Assembly (NCBI GenBank): GCA_947854175.1
Contig: CANTYJ010000067.1
Span: forward strand, 1 to 63,610
Origin: an uncultured Turicimonas sp.
Lineage (GTDB): Bacteria > Pseudomonadota > Gammaproteobacteria > Burkholderiales > Burkholderiaceae_F
Reading direction: 5' to 3'
DNA: 63,610 nucleotides
Position numbers and translations under genes: made by a program. The notes under the pieces are model-generated. The model made no database searches. It worked only from the letters and a program-made list of their open reading frames with translations, and was not told the DNA's origin. Of this stretch, positions 46,455 through 55,102 are shown piece after piece. The first letter of the stretch is position 1. The number at the start of each line of letters is the position of its first letter.

Positions 46455-47246
46455 ATGAAATTACTTGAAGGAAAAAGATTATTAATCACCGGGATTTCTT
46501 CCCAACGTTCTATTTCTTATGGCATTGCTAAAGCCTGTCATGAAGAAGGAGCGGAACTGGTTCTGTCCTATAACAATGAAAGATTTAAAGACAGAGTTCA
46601 GGGATTTGCCGATTCTTTTAATGCAGGTAGTGTCATCAAACTTGATGTTACTTCCGACGAGTCCATCTCAAATGCTGGAATAGCTTTAAAGGATCGTTGG
46701 ACAGAAGGATTTGACGGTTTTGTTCATTCGATTGCCTGGGCACCGAGAGAGGCCATTGAAGGCAGTTTCCTGGAAGGTGTTTCACGCGAAGGATTCCTTC
46801 AGGCGATGAACATATCTGTATATTCATTTGCCGCATTGGCCAAAGAATTTAGTCCGATGCTCCGTCCGAATTCATCTTTGTTAACCATGAGCTATTTAGG
46901 AGCTGAACGAGTTATTCCTAACTACAACACAATGGCAGTCTGTAAGTCTGCCCTGGAGTCTGTGACCCGTTACATCGCTGCTGACTTAGGCCCCCGCGGA
47001 ATACGAGCAAACAGCATCTCTTGCGGTCCAATCAAGACGTTAGCTGCCAGTGGAATTAAAGACTTTGGATTGTTGCTTAATATGGCCAAAAATCTGAGCT
47101 TGCTCAAGACCAACGTGACAAGCGATGATGTCGGAAATTTAGCGGCTTTCCTTTTCTCCGATAAGTCCTTTGGAATAACTGCTGAAAATATCTACATTGA
47201 CGGCGGATTTAACAAGGTCGCCGCAATTTCTGTTCCTGAAAATTAA
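46455..47246 (+). CDS. fabI: Enoyl-[acyl-carrier-protein] reductase (NADH)
   Basis: Last reductive step of each fatty-acid elongation cycle. The 263-residue short-chain dehydrogenase-like protein has the FabI-type NADH-binding start GISSQRSISYGIAKA (about 13-27) and the active-site pattern PNYNTMAVCKSALE with catalytic Tyr and Lys in the FabI Y-x6-K spacing. The C-terminal end has AASGIKDF and DVGNLAAFLFSD. The residue equivalent to E. coli Gly93 is Ala (SIAWAP), as in other natural FabI proteins. Single gene with its own terminator. Confidence 0.93.
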   Translation: MKLLEGKRLLITGISSQRSISYGIAKACHEEGAELVLSYNNERFKDRVQGFADSFNAGSVIKLDVTSDESISNAGIALKDRWTEGFDGFVHSIAWAPREAIEGSFLEGVSREGFLQAMNISVYSFAALAKEFSPMLRPNSSLLTMSYLGAERVIPNYNTMAVCKSALESVTRYIAADLGPRGIRANSISCGPIKTLAASGIKDFGLLLNMAKNLSLLKTNVTSDDVGNLAAFLFSDKSFGITAENIYIDGGFNKVAAISVPEN

Positions 47247-47258
47247 TTCCTCAATCAA

Positions 47259-47294
47259 AAACAGCTTATTCCGGTTAATGGGAGTAAGCTGTTT
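47259..47294 (+). terminator. Terminator of fabI
   Basis: A 10-bp inverted repeat (47259-47268 with 47285-47294) lies 12 bases past the fabI stop. The T-run is short. Confidence 0.7.
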
Positions 47295-47379
47295 GAAAGG
47301 ACGCAGTTTTTTGAATCCCGCTCTCTTATCGAAAACAAATGAGCCGGGATCCTCGGTTTTAGCTTTCGTTCATTTAAAA

Positions 47380-48561
47380 CTATCTATAAGATTCTGCGAA
47401 AATCTGCACGATGTCTTCATCTGACATCTGTACACGGTCTGAACTAAACATGACACCCATCACTTCACGAGTGTTACGCATGAAAGTTTCAAATTCGTCC
47501 GGAGTAATTCCATAGTCGGACATCTTCAGATCCTCTACTCCGCAAGCTTTCTTCAAGTTTTCAAGAGCAGTAATAAAATCTTCGGGATCTTTAGCCTCTG
47601 ACATTCCCAGAAGTTGAGCTAATTCAACAAAACGGGAATCACAGGGATGGTTACGAATAAAATAACTAAAATAAGCTTTGCTTAGCATTATCAATCCTGC
47701 ACCATGCGGGAGGTTTGGATGGTAGGCGGACAAGGCATGTTCTAAACCGTGTTGGCTTGTCAGCAATGTTAATGTCATTACTGCGCCGGATAATGTATTA
47801 GCAAATGCTACGTGCGTCCTGGCATTCAAGTCATTTCCGTCAGTAACTGCACGGGGTAAAAATTGAGCAAGGTTTCTTATAGCCTCACGTGCATTCATAT
47901 CGCTGGCGAGGTTTGCGCCGGCTGCAATAAATCCTTCTATGCTATGGAACAGTGCGTCAAATCCTTGAAATGCCGTCAATCGAGGCGGAACAGAAAGCAT
48001 CAGTTCCGAATCTACAATAGCCAGGACCGGAAAAAGCCCCGGATGGATAATGAAGGCTTTTTCATTTGTGTCTTCTTTAGTGATTACACCGGCTCCATCT
48101 GTCTCTGAACCTGTTCCCGCGGTTGTTGTGACAGCAAAAATGGGAAGAGGCTGATGAGGTATGGGTAGTCCTTTACCTGAACCTACAGGTACCTACTCCC
48201 AAAGATCTCCTTCATTGGTTGCTAGCAGTGCTATTGCCTTAGCGCAGTCCATAACGCTACCACCACCCAAGGCCACCAGAAAATCTGCATTAAATTGTCG
48301 TGCAACTTTGGAGCCCTCTACAGCGTTTTCAACTGTTGGATTTGGCAATATTCCGTCAAAAACTTCGGTTTCAACACCAGCCTGATCTAGCTCTTTTTCT
48401 GTGCGGGCCAGATAACCGTTATCCCGAGTTGACTTTCCGTTAGAGATAAGAATTAGAGCCTTCTTTCCCGGCATCGGCTGTTCATGAAGGTGATTTAATT
48501 GTCCCGGGCCAAAAAGAATTTTGGTAGGAATATATTGGGTGTAACTTAAATTAGTTTTCAT
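47380..48561 (-). pseudogene. Iron-containing alcohol dehydrogenase interrupted by one in-frame amber codon
   Basis: Reading through the TAG at 48193-48195 gives a continuous 393-codon frame. The first 122 residues (ILFGPGQLNHL; VALGGGSVMDCAKAIA, the NAD-binding GGGS) and the rest (AVTTTAGTGSETDGAGVIT; FDALFHSIEGF; HGLEHALSAYHPNLPHGAG) make a full-length group III alcohol dehydrogenase with the Asp and His iron ligands. The stop falls where family members usually carry Tyr (W-E-Y or W-D-Y), so one base change explains it. No frameshift exists. Without suppression only a 122-residue fragment is made. Confidence 0.85.
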
Positions 48562-48690
48562 AATGTTGTACTTTTTAAATGATTAAATTTGATAGCCGCT
48601 GTCAGTCTTTAATACTGCTCGTTTTTGTATTCCCGGGATGAGGTCTACATGATGTCAACTCTTTAAACCAACAATATCTCTAGGTGAAAC

Positions 48691-49271
48691 TTAAGAAAAG
48701 ACTTTCTTTAAATGTTCTTTAAAGCGTTTCATATCCTCTTCTAAAGGAGGATTTTTGACGACATCATTGGCCATGAAACTCGGAAGAGGCTTCAAGCCTA
48801 AAAATTGGAATTCTTTGTGCAACGAGAATAAGACACCATCAATACCGATACCACCGAAGAAATCGTCTTTTTTATCAAGAGCTTCCTTTGGAGCGTTCCA
48901 TGTTGAACTCAACATGTATTTTTTTGTTTGTCAGGATTCCGCCGGTCCCGTATCCTTCTGAAGGATTAGATTAGTGACGTCCATCTGTTCCTAAAATTCC
49001 GGGCTGAACGAAAACTTCGTCCTGATATTTTTTAAATTGCCAAGGAGTGCTCATTGACCAACCGGGGAATTGCACGAAAATAACATCGGCCCACAGAATT
49101 TTTTTTACTTCTTCGGAGATTTCCCAATCTTTTCCTATTAAAGAAATCTGAACTTCATTACCAAAGTTTCTCAAGTTCTTTAGTAGCAAGGTTTGAGTAG
49201 AAGTGATTTAAGTTGCCGCCATTGCCAAAATTTTGGCAGCCACAATCCAAAACAAGAATCTTTTTTGACAT
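48691..49271 (-). pseudogene. MdaB-like NAD(P)H:quinone reductase gene with three lesions
   Basis: The three pieces reassemble into one flavodoxin-fold quinone reductase: MSKKILVLDCGCQNFGNGGN (start at 49271 after AAGGAAAG); then the frame with VIFVQFPGWSMSTPWQFKKY; then LSSTWNAPKEALDKKDDFF and FLGLKPLPSFMANDVVKNP. The lesions are a frameshift near 49195-49200, an in-frame TAA after GTDGRH (around 48973), and a second frameshift in an A-run near 48920. The gene is dead unless these are sequencing errors. Confidence 0.85.
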
Positions 49272-49336
49272 TCTTTCCTTGCTGAAGTTAGTGTTTGTTT
49301 AATAAAGAATTTTGATTTAACAGCAAACTATTTAAA

Positions 49337-49386
49337 GAAAAGAACCCCGAATTTATAAACTTAACATGCTAACCCGGAGTTCTTGT
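49337..49386 (-). terminator. Terminator of the alpha/beta hydrolase gene
   Basis: AAGAAC and CCG pair with CGG and GTTCTT across one mismatch. On the minus strand a TTTTCTTT tract follows. It lies about 60 bases past the hydrolase stop. Confidence 0.6.
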
Positions 49387-49446
49387 ATCCTACTAATGTG
49401 CTAGTGCCTAACTCTAGAAACGGTAGACGGCCTAACTAGCAGTTTT

Positions 49447-50490
49447 TTAAAGATTCTTTTTGTAGAAATCCACAATTTTCTCCCACGGTATGAATTTATC
49501 GTTGTCATACAAGTCAACGTGTACCGCCCCGGGGATTATTACTAACTCTTTGTTATCGCCCGTCAGTTTTTTATACGCATCTTTACTGAAATACAGAGAA
49601 TGTGCTTTTTCTCCATGAATAACCATTACCGGTGTACGGATTTCATTGCTGTAAGCCAGAATTGGCATATTCATGAATGATAGCTGGGAAGTTTTTGCCC
49701 AACCTTCGTTGGAGTTCAGTGATCTTGGATGGTAACCGCGAGGTTGCTTGTAATACTCCCAATACTGTTTGATAAACAACGGTTCACTACCGTTCAACTT
49801 GTCAGGAAGGCCTCCCGCTCTTTCCGGTTTACCTGTCAGAAAATCTTTAGTTCTTTGTTTATTTAATTCTTCTCTGAGCTTATATCTATCTTCAGCTGTC
49901 ATTGAGTCCGAATAGCCTTTAGAAAGCACTCTTGTCATGTCATACATAGTTGAGGTGACAGTCGCTTTGATGCGAGGATCATTGGCGGCAGCATTCAGAG
50001 CGAATCCGCCGAATCCGCATATTCCAAGGATTCCGATTTTATTTGGATCAACATCTTTTCTTGTAGACAAATAATCAACAGCGGCACTGAAATCTTCGGT
50101 GTTGATATCCGGAGAAGCAACTGCTCTAACTTGACCACCACTTTCACCGGTAAAAGATGGATCAAAGGCCAAAGTAATGAAGCCGTTTTCGGCTAATTTT
50201 TGAGCATATCTACCGGAAGCTTGTTCTTTGACTGCCCCGAACGGTCCCGACACAGCAATGGCAGGTAGCGGAGTTTTACTGTCCTTCGGAATATACAGGT
50301 CTCCAACTAACGGTACACCATACCGGTTTGTGAAATTGACCTTAGTGCATTGAACTTTGTCGCTTTGAAGAAAGGTCTTATCCCATTTGTCTGTTTTATT
50401 CAAATTTGTCATTTTCTTTCCTTCTGCAAATGCTAATGAACCAAAAGTAGTTGTAACTAATGAAGCAACAATTAGGTCACGTCTAAACAT
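49447..50490 (-). CDS. Secreted alpha/beta hydrolase (dienelactone-hydrolase-like)
   Basis: A 347-residue protein with an N-terminal signal peptide (RRDLIVASLVTTTFGSLAFA). The alpha/beta hydrolase core shows GILGICGFGGFAL, where the nucleophile position is Cys (GxCxGG as in dienelactone hydrolases) rather than Ser, MVIHGEKAHS (acid region) and PGAVHVDLYD (catalytic His). Substrate unknown. It is divergent from the LysR regulator with a 101-bp gap and precedes the two oxidoreductase pseudogenes on the same strand, suggesting a former LysR-controlled detoxification group. Confidence 0.75.
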   Translation of the reverse strand: MFRRDLIVASLVTTTFGSLAFAEGKKMTNLNKTDKWDKTFLQSDKVQCTKVNFTNRYGVPLVGDLYIPKDSKTPLPAIAVSGPFGAVKEQASGRYAQKLAENGFITLAFDPSFTGESGGQVRAVASPDINTEDFSAAVDYLSTRKDVDPNKIGILGICGFGGFALNAAANDPRIKATVTSTMYDMTRVLSKGYSDSMTAEDRYKLREELNKQRTKDFLTGKPERAGGLPDKLNGSEPLFIKQYWEYYKQPRGYHPRSLNSNEGWAKTSQLSFMNMPILAYSNEIRTPVMVIHGEKAHSLYFSKDAYKKLTGDNKELVIIPGAVHVDLYDNDKFIPWEKIVDFYKKNL

Positions 50491-50591
50491 CTCTTTCTGT
50501 CCTCAAAAGAATTTTCTGAAATTATAAAAAGGCGTAAGATATATATCCAATACTTATTTGTTAGAGATGACTATAAGAAAAAGGCATATCA
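50491..50591. promoter_or_regulatory. Divergent promoter region of hydrolase and LysR regulator
   Basis: The 101-bp intergenic DNA is AT-rich and must hold both promoters. LysR-type regulators normally bind such regions (T-N11-A sites). I did not single out one operator with confidence. Confidence 0.5.
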
Positions 50592-51482
50592 ATGGATATA
50601 AGAGCATTGAAGTATTTTGTGAAAGTTGCTGATGAAAAAAGCTTTCTAAGAGCATCCGAGAAATTATTTACCACGCAGCCTAATGTTTCCCGGACGATTA
50701 AACAACTCGAAGAAGAGTTGAATGTACAGTTATTTATTAGGCATGGAAAAGGAGTTTCGTTATCGCCTGCCGGAATTTCATTGCTTAAGAGAGCTAAAGT
50801 CATCGTTGAGCTGACAGAGAAGGCGAAAGCAGATCTGGCGTCGGAGACCATTCCTCAAATTAGTATTGCTGCCGGAGAAACAACAGCTATTGCTCCGCTT
50901 GGACACGCCTTGAAAGAGTTAAGAAAGAAATATCCTCGGGCTGTTTTACATATTTACAGCGGCAATGAAGAAGAAGTTTGTGCAAGAATTGATGATAGAA
51001 CTTCGGATCTAGGCATTATTTTTGATTCTAAACGGCTTAATTCCTATGATTACTATCGGCTACCACGAATAGAAAAATGGGCACTTGTGATGAGAAAGAA
51101 TGCTCCCTTGACTAAAGAAAAGTATATTACGCCGGAAATGATCAAAGGGTTACCTTTAATTCTGAGCAGGACGCTGCTGGTTTCCAACATGTTATCGGGT
51201 TGGTTAGGCTATAGCGTCGATGAGCTGAATATTGCCTCCACTTTTAATCTTGCTACCACCCCAAAATTTATTGTTCCAGGCACGGATTACTACATGCTCA
51301 CTTTCGGTGATATCGTGGTTGGTCCGGACGAAAAGAACTTGAAGGCAGTTCCACTGAAACCGCCTCTTGAAAGTCCTATGTTTCTGATTTGGTCAAAGGA
51401 ATTTGTTTTCAACAAACCACTTAAACTTTTCTTTGACTGCTTAGTGACAGCGTTCCAAGAACAAGGAAAAATAGCTAGATGA
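50592..51482 (+). CDS. LysR-family transcriptional regulator
   Basis: A 296-residue regulator with an N-terminal winged helix-turn-helix (residues 1-60: ALKYFVKVADEKSFLRASEK, then TTQPNVSRTIKQLEEELNV) and a C-terminal periplasmic-binding-like effector domain (about 90-290). It likely controls the divergently transcribed hydrolase and formerly the downstream alcohol dehydrogenase and quinone reductase. The effector is unknown. Confidence 0.9.
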   Translation: MDIRALKYFVKVADEKSFLRASEKLFTTQPNVSRTIKQLEEELNVQLFIRHGKGVSLSPAGISLLKRAKVIVELTEKAKADLASETIPQISIAAGETTAIAPLGHALKELRKKYPRAVLHIYSGNEEEVCARIDDRTSDLGIIFDSKRLNSYDYYRLPRIEKWALVMRKNAPLTKEKYITPEMIKGLPLILSRTLLVSNMLSGWLGYSVDELNIASTFNLATTPKFIVPGTDYYMLTFGDIVVGPDEKNLKAVPLKPPLESPMFLIWSKEFVFNKPLKLFFDCLVTAFQEQGKIAR

Positions 51483-51559
51483 AGGTTAGCTGAAAAACCA
51501 AATAAGTTTGTAGGTTGAGAAACAATAACAGTCCAGTGGAAGTATCACGTTGTCTCTCA

Positions 51560-52357
51560 TTATTTCTTGATTTTATAGCCTATCTGAAGAAGGTAAGTAG
51601 CAAATCCTGCAAATAATAAAGCTGAAAAAGATACGATAGAAAGTGATACCCAGGGGTTAAAGTCGCTCTGGGAGAAGAATCCATAGCGGAACCCGTCAAT
51701 AATATAGAAAAACGGATTAAATCTCGAAAGAGTTTGCCACAGCGGTGGTAACTGAGAAATAGAGTAAAACACTCCTGACAAGAATGTCAGTGGCATGATG
51801 ACGAAACTTTGGAACGCTCCCATTTGATCAAATTTGTCCGCCCATAACCCGCAGATGACTCCAAGACTACCCATCAGCATGGCGCCCATAAATGCAAAAA
51901 CAATGATCCAGAGCGGATGATCCAGCGGCGGTAAAGACCAGAAAATGGCGGAGACCAACACACCTGCACCAACAATCATTCCACGGATAATAGAAGCTCC
52001 GATGATCGCTAAAGATAATTGCCAACCGGAAAAGGGAGGAAGCAAAATAAATACGATGCTTCCCATGATTTTTGAGCCGAGTAGGGAAGAGGAACTGTTA
52101 CCGAATGCGTTTTGCAACAATGTCATCATCACCAGTCCGGGAACCAGAAAATGAAGATAATTGACTCCATCAAAAGTCGGCATTTTATCGGCCATGACCT
52201 GACCGAATACAAAGAGGTAGAGCAAGCCCATCAAAATGGGTGCCAGGATGGTTTGTAAGGCAATTTTTTTAAAGCGGAGGACTTCTTTTTCCAGCAAAGT
52301 TAAAAAAGCAGCCCAGCCATTGTATTTTTGAGGAGATACTTTAGGAAGATTTTTCAT
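51560..52357 (-). CDS. ABC-2 type permease (YadH-like)
   Basis: A 265-residue inner-membrane permease with six predicted spans and the ABC-2 signature region (FQSFVIMPLTFLSGVFYSIS, about 182-201). It pairs with the ATPase gene upstream, whose end it overlaps by four bases. Length and order match E. coli YadG-YadH, an exporter with unknown substrate. No accessory periplasmic protein is adjacent. Confidence 0.82.
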   Translation of the reverse strand: MKNLPKVSPQKYNGWAAFLTLLEKEVLRFKKIALQTILAPILMGLLYLFVFGQVMADKMPTFDGVNYLHFLVPGLVMMTLLQNAFGNSSSSLLGSKIMGSIVFILLPPFSGWQLSLAIIGASIIRGMIVGAGVLVSAIFWSLPPLDHPLWIIVFAFMGAMLMGSLGVICGLWADKFDQMGAFQSFVIMPLTFLSGVFYSISQLPPLWQTLSRFNPFFYIIDGFRYGFFSQSDFNPWVSLSIVSFSALLFAGFATYLLQIGYKIKK

Positions 52358-53286
52358 TTTGTGAGGCTCAAAAAAACTTCTTCGAGATTTGCTTTGCCTA
52401 GTTCGAGACCATCAGGCTGCAAACCGTGTTCATTTAAAAAATTCAAAAGCTGTCGTAACGTATAAGGATTGTGGTTTTCTACGGCATAAAAATGATTAGC
52501 CAGCGGTTTGATATCAAAAGGAATTTTGGAGATATCGGTACCCGGAGGAAGCGCAAATTTTATCCGTTCTTTAGAGAACTGCTGCAAAAGTTTTTGCGTT
52601 TCATCCAAAGCGACGAGTTTACCTTTGTTGAGCAAAGCTACTCTTGAACAAAGCCTTTCTGCCTCTTCCAGATAATGGGTGGTCAGAATGACAGTATGTC
52701 CCTGAGAATTAAGTTCCAGCATGAACTCCCACAAACGGTGCCGTAATTCAATGTCTACGCCGGCGGTCGGTTCGTCAAGAATAATTACCGGCGGCTTGTG
52801 TACCAGAGCTTGTGCAATAAGGACGCGTCTTTTCATACCTCCGGAAAGAGAAAATACGGAAGCATCTTTTTTATCAGTCAGGCCGAGATTTTCCAATAAT
52901 TTATTTAACCATTCACTGTTGTTGCGTAAACCGTAATAACCGCTTTGTAAGCGTAAGGTTTCGGAAACCGTGAAATGCGGATCGAATGTAATTTCCTGAG
53001 GAACGATTCCAACAGACATGTGAAACTGTCTCCATTGAGCTTTAAAGTCATTATTCAAAATGGAGATGGAGCCGCTGTCCGGTTTCACCAATCCGGCCAA
53101 GGTATTTATAAGGGTACTTTTCCCGGCGCCGTTGGGGCCGAGCAAACCGAAAAATTCGCCTTGTTCAACTGCAAAACTCACACCGGATAAAGCATAGGTT
53201 TTTGAACCTCCTCTCTTAAACGTTTTATTGAGATTTTCGATAAAAAGGGCTGCATCAGCTTTATCAACTGTAATAGATTCAATCAT
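52354..53286 (-). CDS. ABC transporter ATP-binding protein (YadG-like)
   Basis: A 310-residue ATPase with Walker A GPNGAGKST, signature LSGGMKRR, Walker B VIILDEPTAGVD and the H-loop TTHYLEEAE. The C-terminal 90 residues are the extension usual in drug/YadG-type ATPases. It forms an export system with the overlapping permease gene. It is transcribed away from the haem cluster, and a strong Fur-box-like site lies in the 414-bp gap, so iron control of this transporter is possible but unproven. Confidence 0.85.
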   Translation of the reverse strand: MIESITVDKADAALFIENLNKTFKRGGSKTYALSGVSFAVEQGEFFGLLGPNGAGKSTLINTLAGLVKPDSGSISILNNDFKAQWRQFHMSVGIVPQEITFDPHFTVSETLRLQSGYYGLRNNSEWLNKLLENLGLTDKKDASVFSLSGGMKRRVLIAQALVHKPPVIILDEPTAGVDIELRHRLWEFMLELNSQGHTVILTTHYLEEAERLCSRVALLNKGKLVALDETQKLLQQFSKERIKFALPPGTDISKIPFDIKPLANHFYAVENHNPYTLRQLLNFLNEHGLQPDGLELGKANLEEVFLSLTK

Positions 53287-53416
53287 TTATTTTCAAAAAC
53301 CAATATAAGAAGGATAGTTATCGGTCCTATATAAACTTCTTCGAATGAAGTTAGCAGACGAACCGGAATTCCATCCGGCTTGTAACCCAAAAGAGGAAGA
53401 ACTAAATTCAAGTTTC

Positions 53417-53435
53417 GATAATGATAATCGTTATC
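53417..53435. promoter_or_regulatory. Fur box (near-perfect)
   Basis: GATAATGATAATCGTTATC matches 18 of 19 positions of the Fur consensus. It could control either of the divergent transcripts. Confidence 0.8.
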
Positions 53436-53603
53436 ACATAGCTATTAATGAATCAGGATTTAAACGATATGAAAATTCTATTGAAGTGTTGTTTTTTTAC
53501 AAAAATAGTATTGACTCTAAGTATTTCTTAGGTGGGTTTAATTAATAAATATATTTAAATTTGTAGAAATTCTAGGGATATTACTTAGAACTATTGAAGA
53601 AAT

Positions 53604-53622
53604 AAGAATGATTATCATTTAA
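53604..53622. promoter_or_regulatory. Fur-box-like site upstream of hutW
   Basis: The site contains ATGATTATCATT, a core palindrome of the Fur consensus, and matches 13 of 19 positions. It is 78 bases ahead of the hutW start. Confidence 0.6.
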
Positions 53623-53656
53623 AAGACTAAAAATTTTCTGTATATTGAATTTTAGA

Positions 53657-53675
53657 GTTAATGATTCTCATTAAT
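53657..53675. promoter_or_regulatory. Fur-box-like site overlapping the likely hutW promoter
   Basis: GTTAATGATTCTCATTAAT matches 14 of 19 consensus bases and lies 25 bases ahead of hutW, where a promoter or leader would be blocked by binding. Confidence 0.6.
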
Positions 53676-53700
53676 GTTTGACAATAAGATATAGCCACGT

Positions 53701-55092
53701 ATGACAAGTACAAGTCCGATAAAAATTAAAGACATTGACCGAATGAGTCTTTTGAAAGCTAGAGTTTCTAACAAAGCCGAGCAACCCTCATGGGAAGCAA
53801 AGATAACTGATAATCCGATTACTGATGCTTTTGATGAAAACATTGTTGTTCACCCCGGACTCGGTTCTATGCCAATAGCTCCGGATCAGATTCCGGCCGA
53901 GCTTGAAAGATTAACCTCAATCCCAAGAAGTCAACCAAAAACGACGGCTTATATCAATGTTCCTTTTTGCGAAACAAGATGCTTGTATTGCATGTTCTAC
54001 ATCAAGCCTTACAGAAAAGAAGAAAGCAAAAAGTACGCCGATACTTTAATTAAAGAAATGCAACTCTGGGCCGACAAACGGGTTATACAAACCGAACCTG
54101 TCCATGCCGTATATTTTGGAGGAGGCACTCCGACGGCCCTTGAAGCACCGGACATCCAAAGAATTGTTGAAGCGGTAAGAAAGTATTTGCCGCTAGCTAA
54201 GGACTGTGAGATTACCTTTGAAGGACGTTTGTCTAATTTCGGTTACGACAAAATGGAGGCTGCTATTAATGGCGGCGCTAACCGTTTTTCATTGGGAGTT
54301 CAGTCTTTTGACACTAAGATTCGTCAGGCAGTCGGACGCCGATCCACCAAAGAAGAACTTAAATCCCAGTTGAAACAGTTGCTGTCGTTTAATCAGGCAA
54401 CTGTGGTTGTTGATTTGATTTATGGATTCCCATATCAGACATTAGAGACCTGGATGGAAGATTTATCCATCGTCGATGAACTGGGTTTGGATGGTGCTGA
54501 TTGCTATCATTTAAGAGTTTTTCCGGGTTCGCCGCTATTTAAATACATTCAAAACGGAAAACTTCCGGCCGGTCCTGATCATGCCTTAAAAGCGGCTATG
54601 TTTACCAAGAGCATTGAGATGTTGCAAGGTATGCACTGGAACAGACTCTCAATTAGCCACTGGGGCCGCACAACCAGAGAAAGAAATTTTTATAACTACT
54701 ATGCCAAATCCCGTTCAGATTGCCTGGCTTTCGGACCGGGAGCAGGCGGAGTATTACACGGCTACTCTTACATGATGCACCGCAAAGTGGAAGATTGGTC
54801 AAATCTAGTAGAACAGGGGATTAAACCTGTCGCCATGTTGATGGCTCCTCCCAAAGACTGGTGTTTAAGCAGAGCAATTTCTGAGAACATGGAATTAAAT
54901 TATTTAAATCCGAAGAAATTATCTGCAGAGTTCAATGCTGATTTGAGTGCCTTATGGGCTCCTGTACTCAGTAATTGGCAAGAAGCCGGCCTTATGGAAA
55001 AAGAAGGAGACTTCTACAACTTAACTATCGCCGGACAGTTCTGGCAAACCCGTTTGACTCAACTACTAATGGAAACCATTAAATCCCGTTAG
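53701..55092 (+). CDS. hutW: Anaerobic haem-degrading radical SAM methyltransferase (HutW/ChuW family)
   Basis: Opens the haem ring without oxygen, making an anaerobilin-type tetrapyrrole and releasing iron. The 463-residue protein carries the radical SAM cluster motif as CETRCLYC (CxxxCxxC) with an aromatic before the last Cys, then GGGTP and the C-terminal domain typical of the HemN/HutW group. It differs from HemN and HemW in context: it starts a Fur-site-controlled haem uptake cluster together with a HutX homologue. No clear ribosome site is seen before the ATG. Confidence 0.88.
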   Translation: MTSTSPIKIKDIDRMSLLKARVSNKAEQPSWEAKITDNPITDAFDENIVVHPGLGSMPIAPDQIPAELERLTSIPRSQPKTTAYINVPFCETRCLYCMFYIKPYRKEESKKYADTLIKEMQLWADKRVIQTEPVHAVYFGGGTPTALEAPDIQRIVEAVRKYLPLAKDCEITFEGRLSNFGYDKMEAAINGGANRFSLGVQSFDTKIRQAVGRRSTKEELKSQLKQLLSFNQATVVVDLIYGFPYQTLETWMEDLSIVDELGLDGADCYHLRVFPGSPLFKYIQNGKLPAGPDHALKAAMFTKSIEMLQGMHWNRLSISHWGRTTRERNFYNYYAKSRSDCLAFGPGAGGVLHGYSYMMHRKVEDWSNLVEQGIKPVAMLMAPPKDWCLSRAISENMELNYLNPKKLSAEFNADLSALWAPVLSNWQEAGLMEKEGDFYNLTIAGQFWQTRLTQLLMETIKSR

Positions 55093-55102
55093 GTCAATTC
55101 AA

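Larger units (their letters stand above)
53287..53700. promoter_or_regulatory. Regulatory region with three Fur-box-like sites
   Basis: The 414-bp divergent region between the YadG-like gene and hutW contains three palindromic AT-rich sites matching the Fur consensus, at 53417-53435, 53604-53622 and 53657-53675. The two nearer hutW match about 13-14 of 19 bases. The plus frame seen here (53345-53545) contains the best Fur site and is not convincing as a gene. Confidence 0.7.

Noticed and set aside
46734..46742. Ala at the FabI position equal to E. coli Gly93, considered as a triclosan-resistance change
   Set aside because: Ala is natural at this site in other FabI proteins such as that of Staphylococcus aureus, which is triclosan-sensitive.
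53345..53545. 66-codon plus-strand frame upstream of hutW, considered as a HemP-like small protein
   Set aside because: It contains the best Fur box, lacks HemP features and a ribosome site, and its composition reflects AT-rich regulatory DNA.
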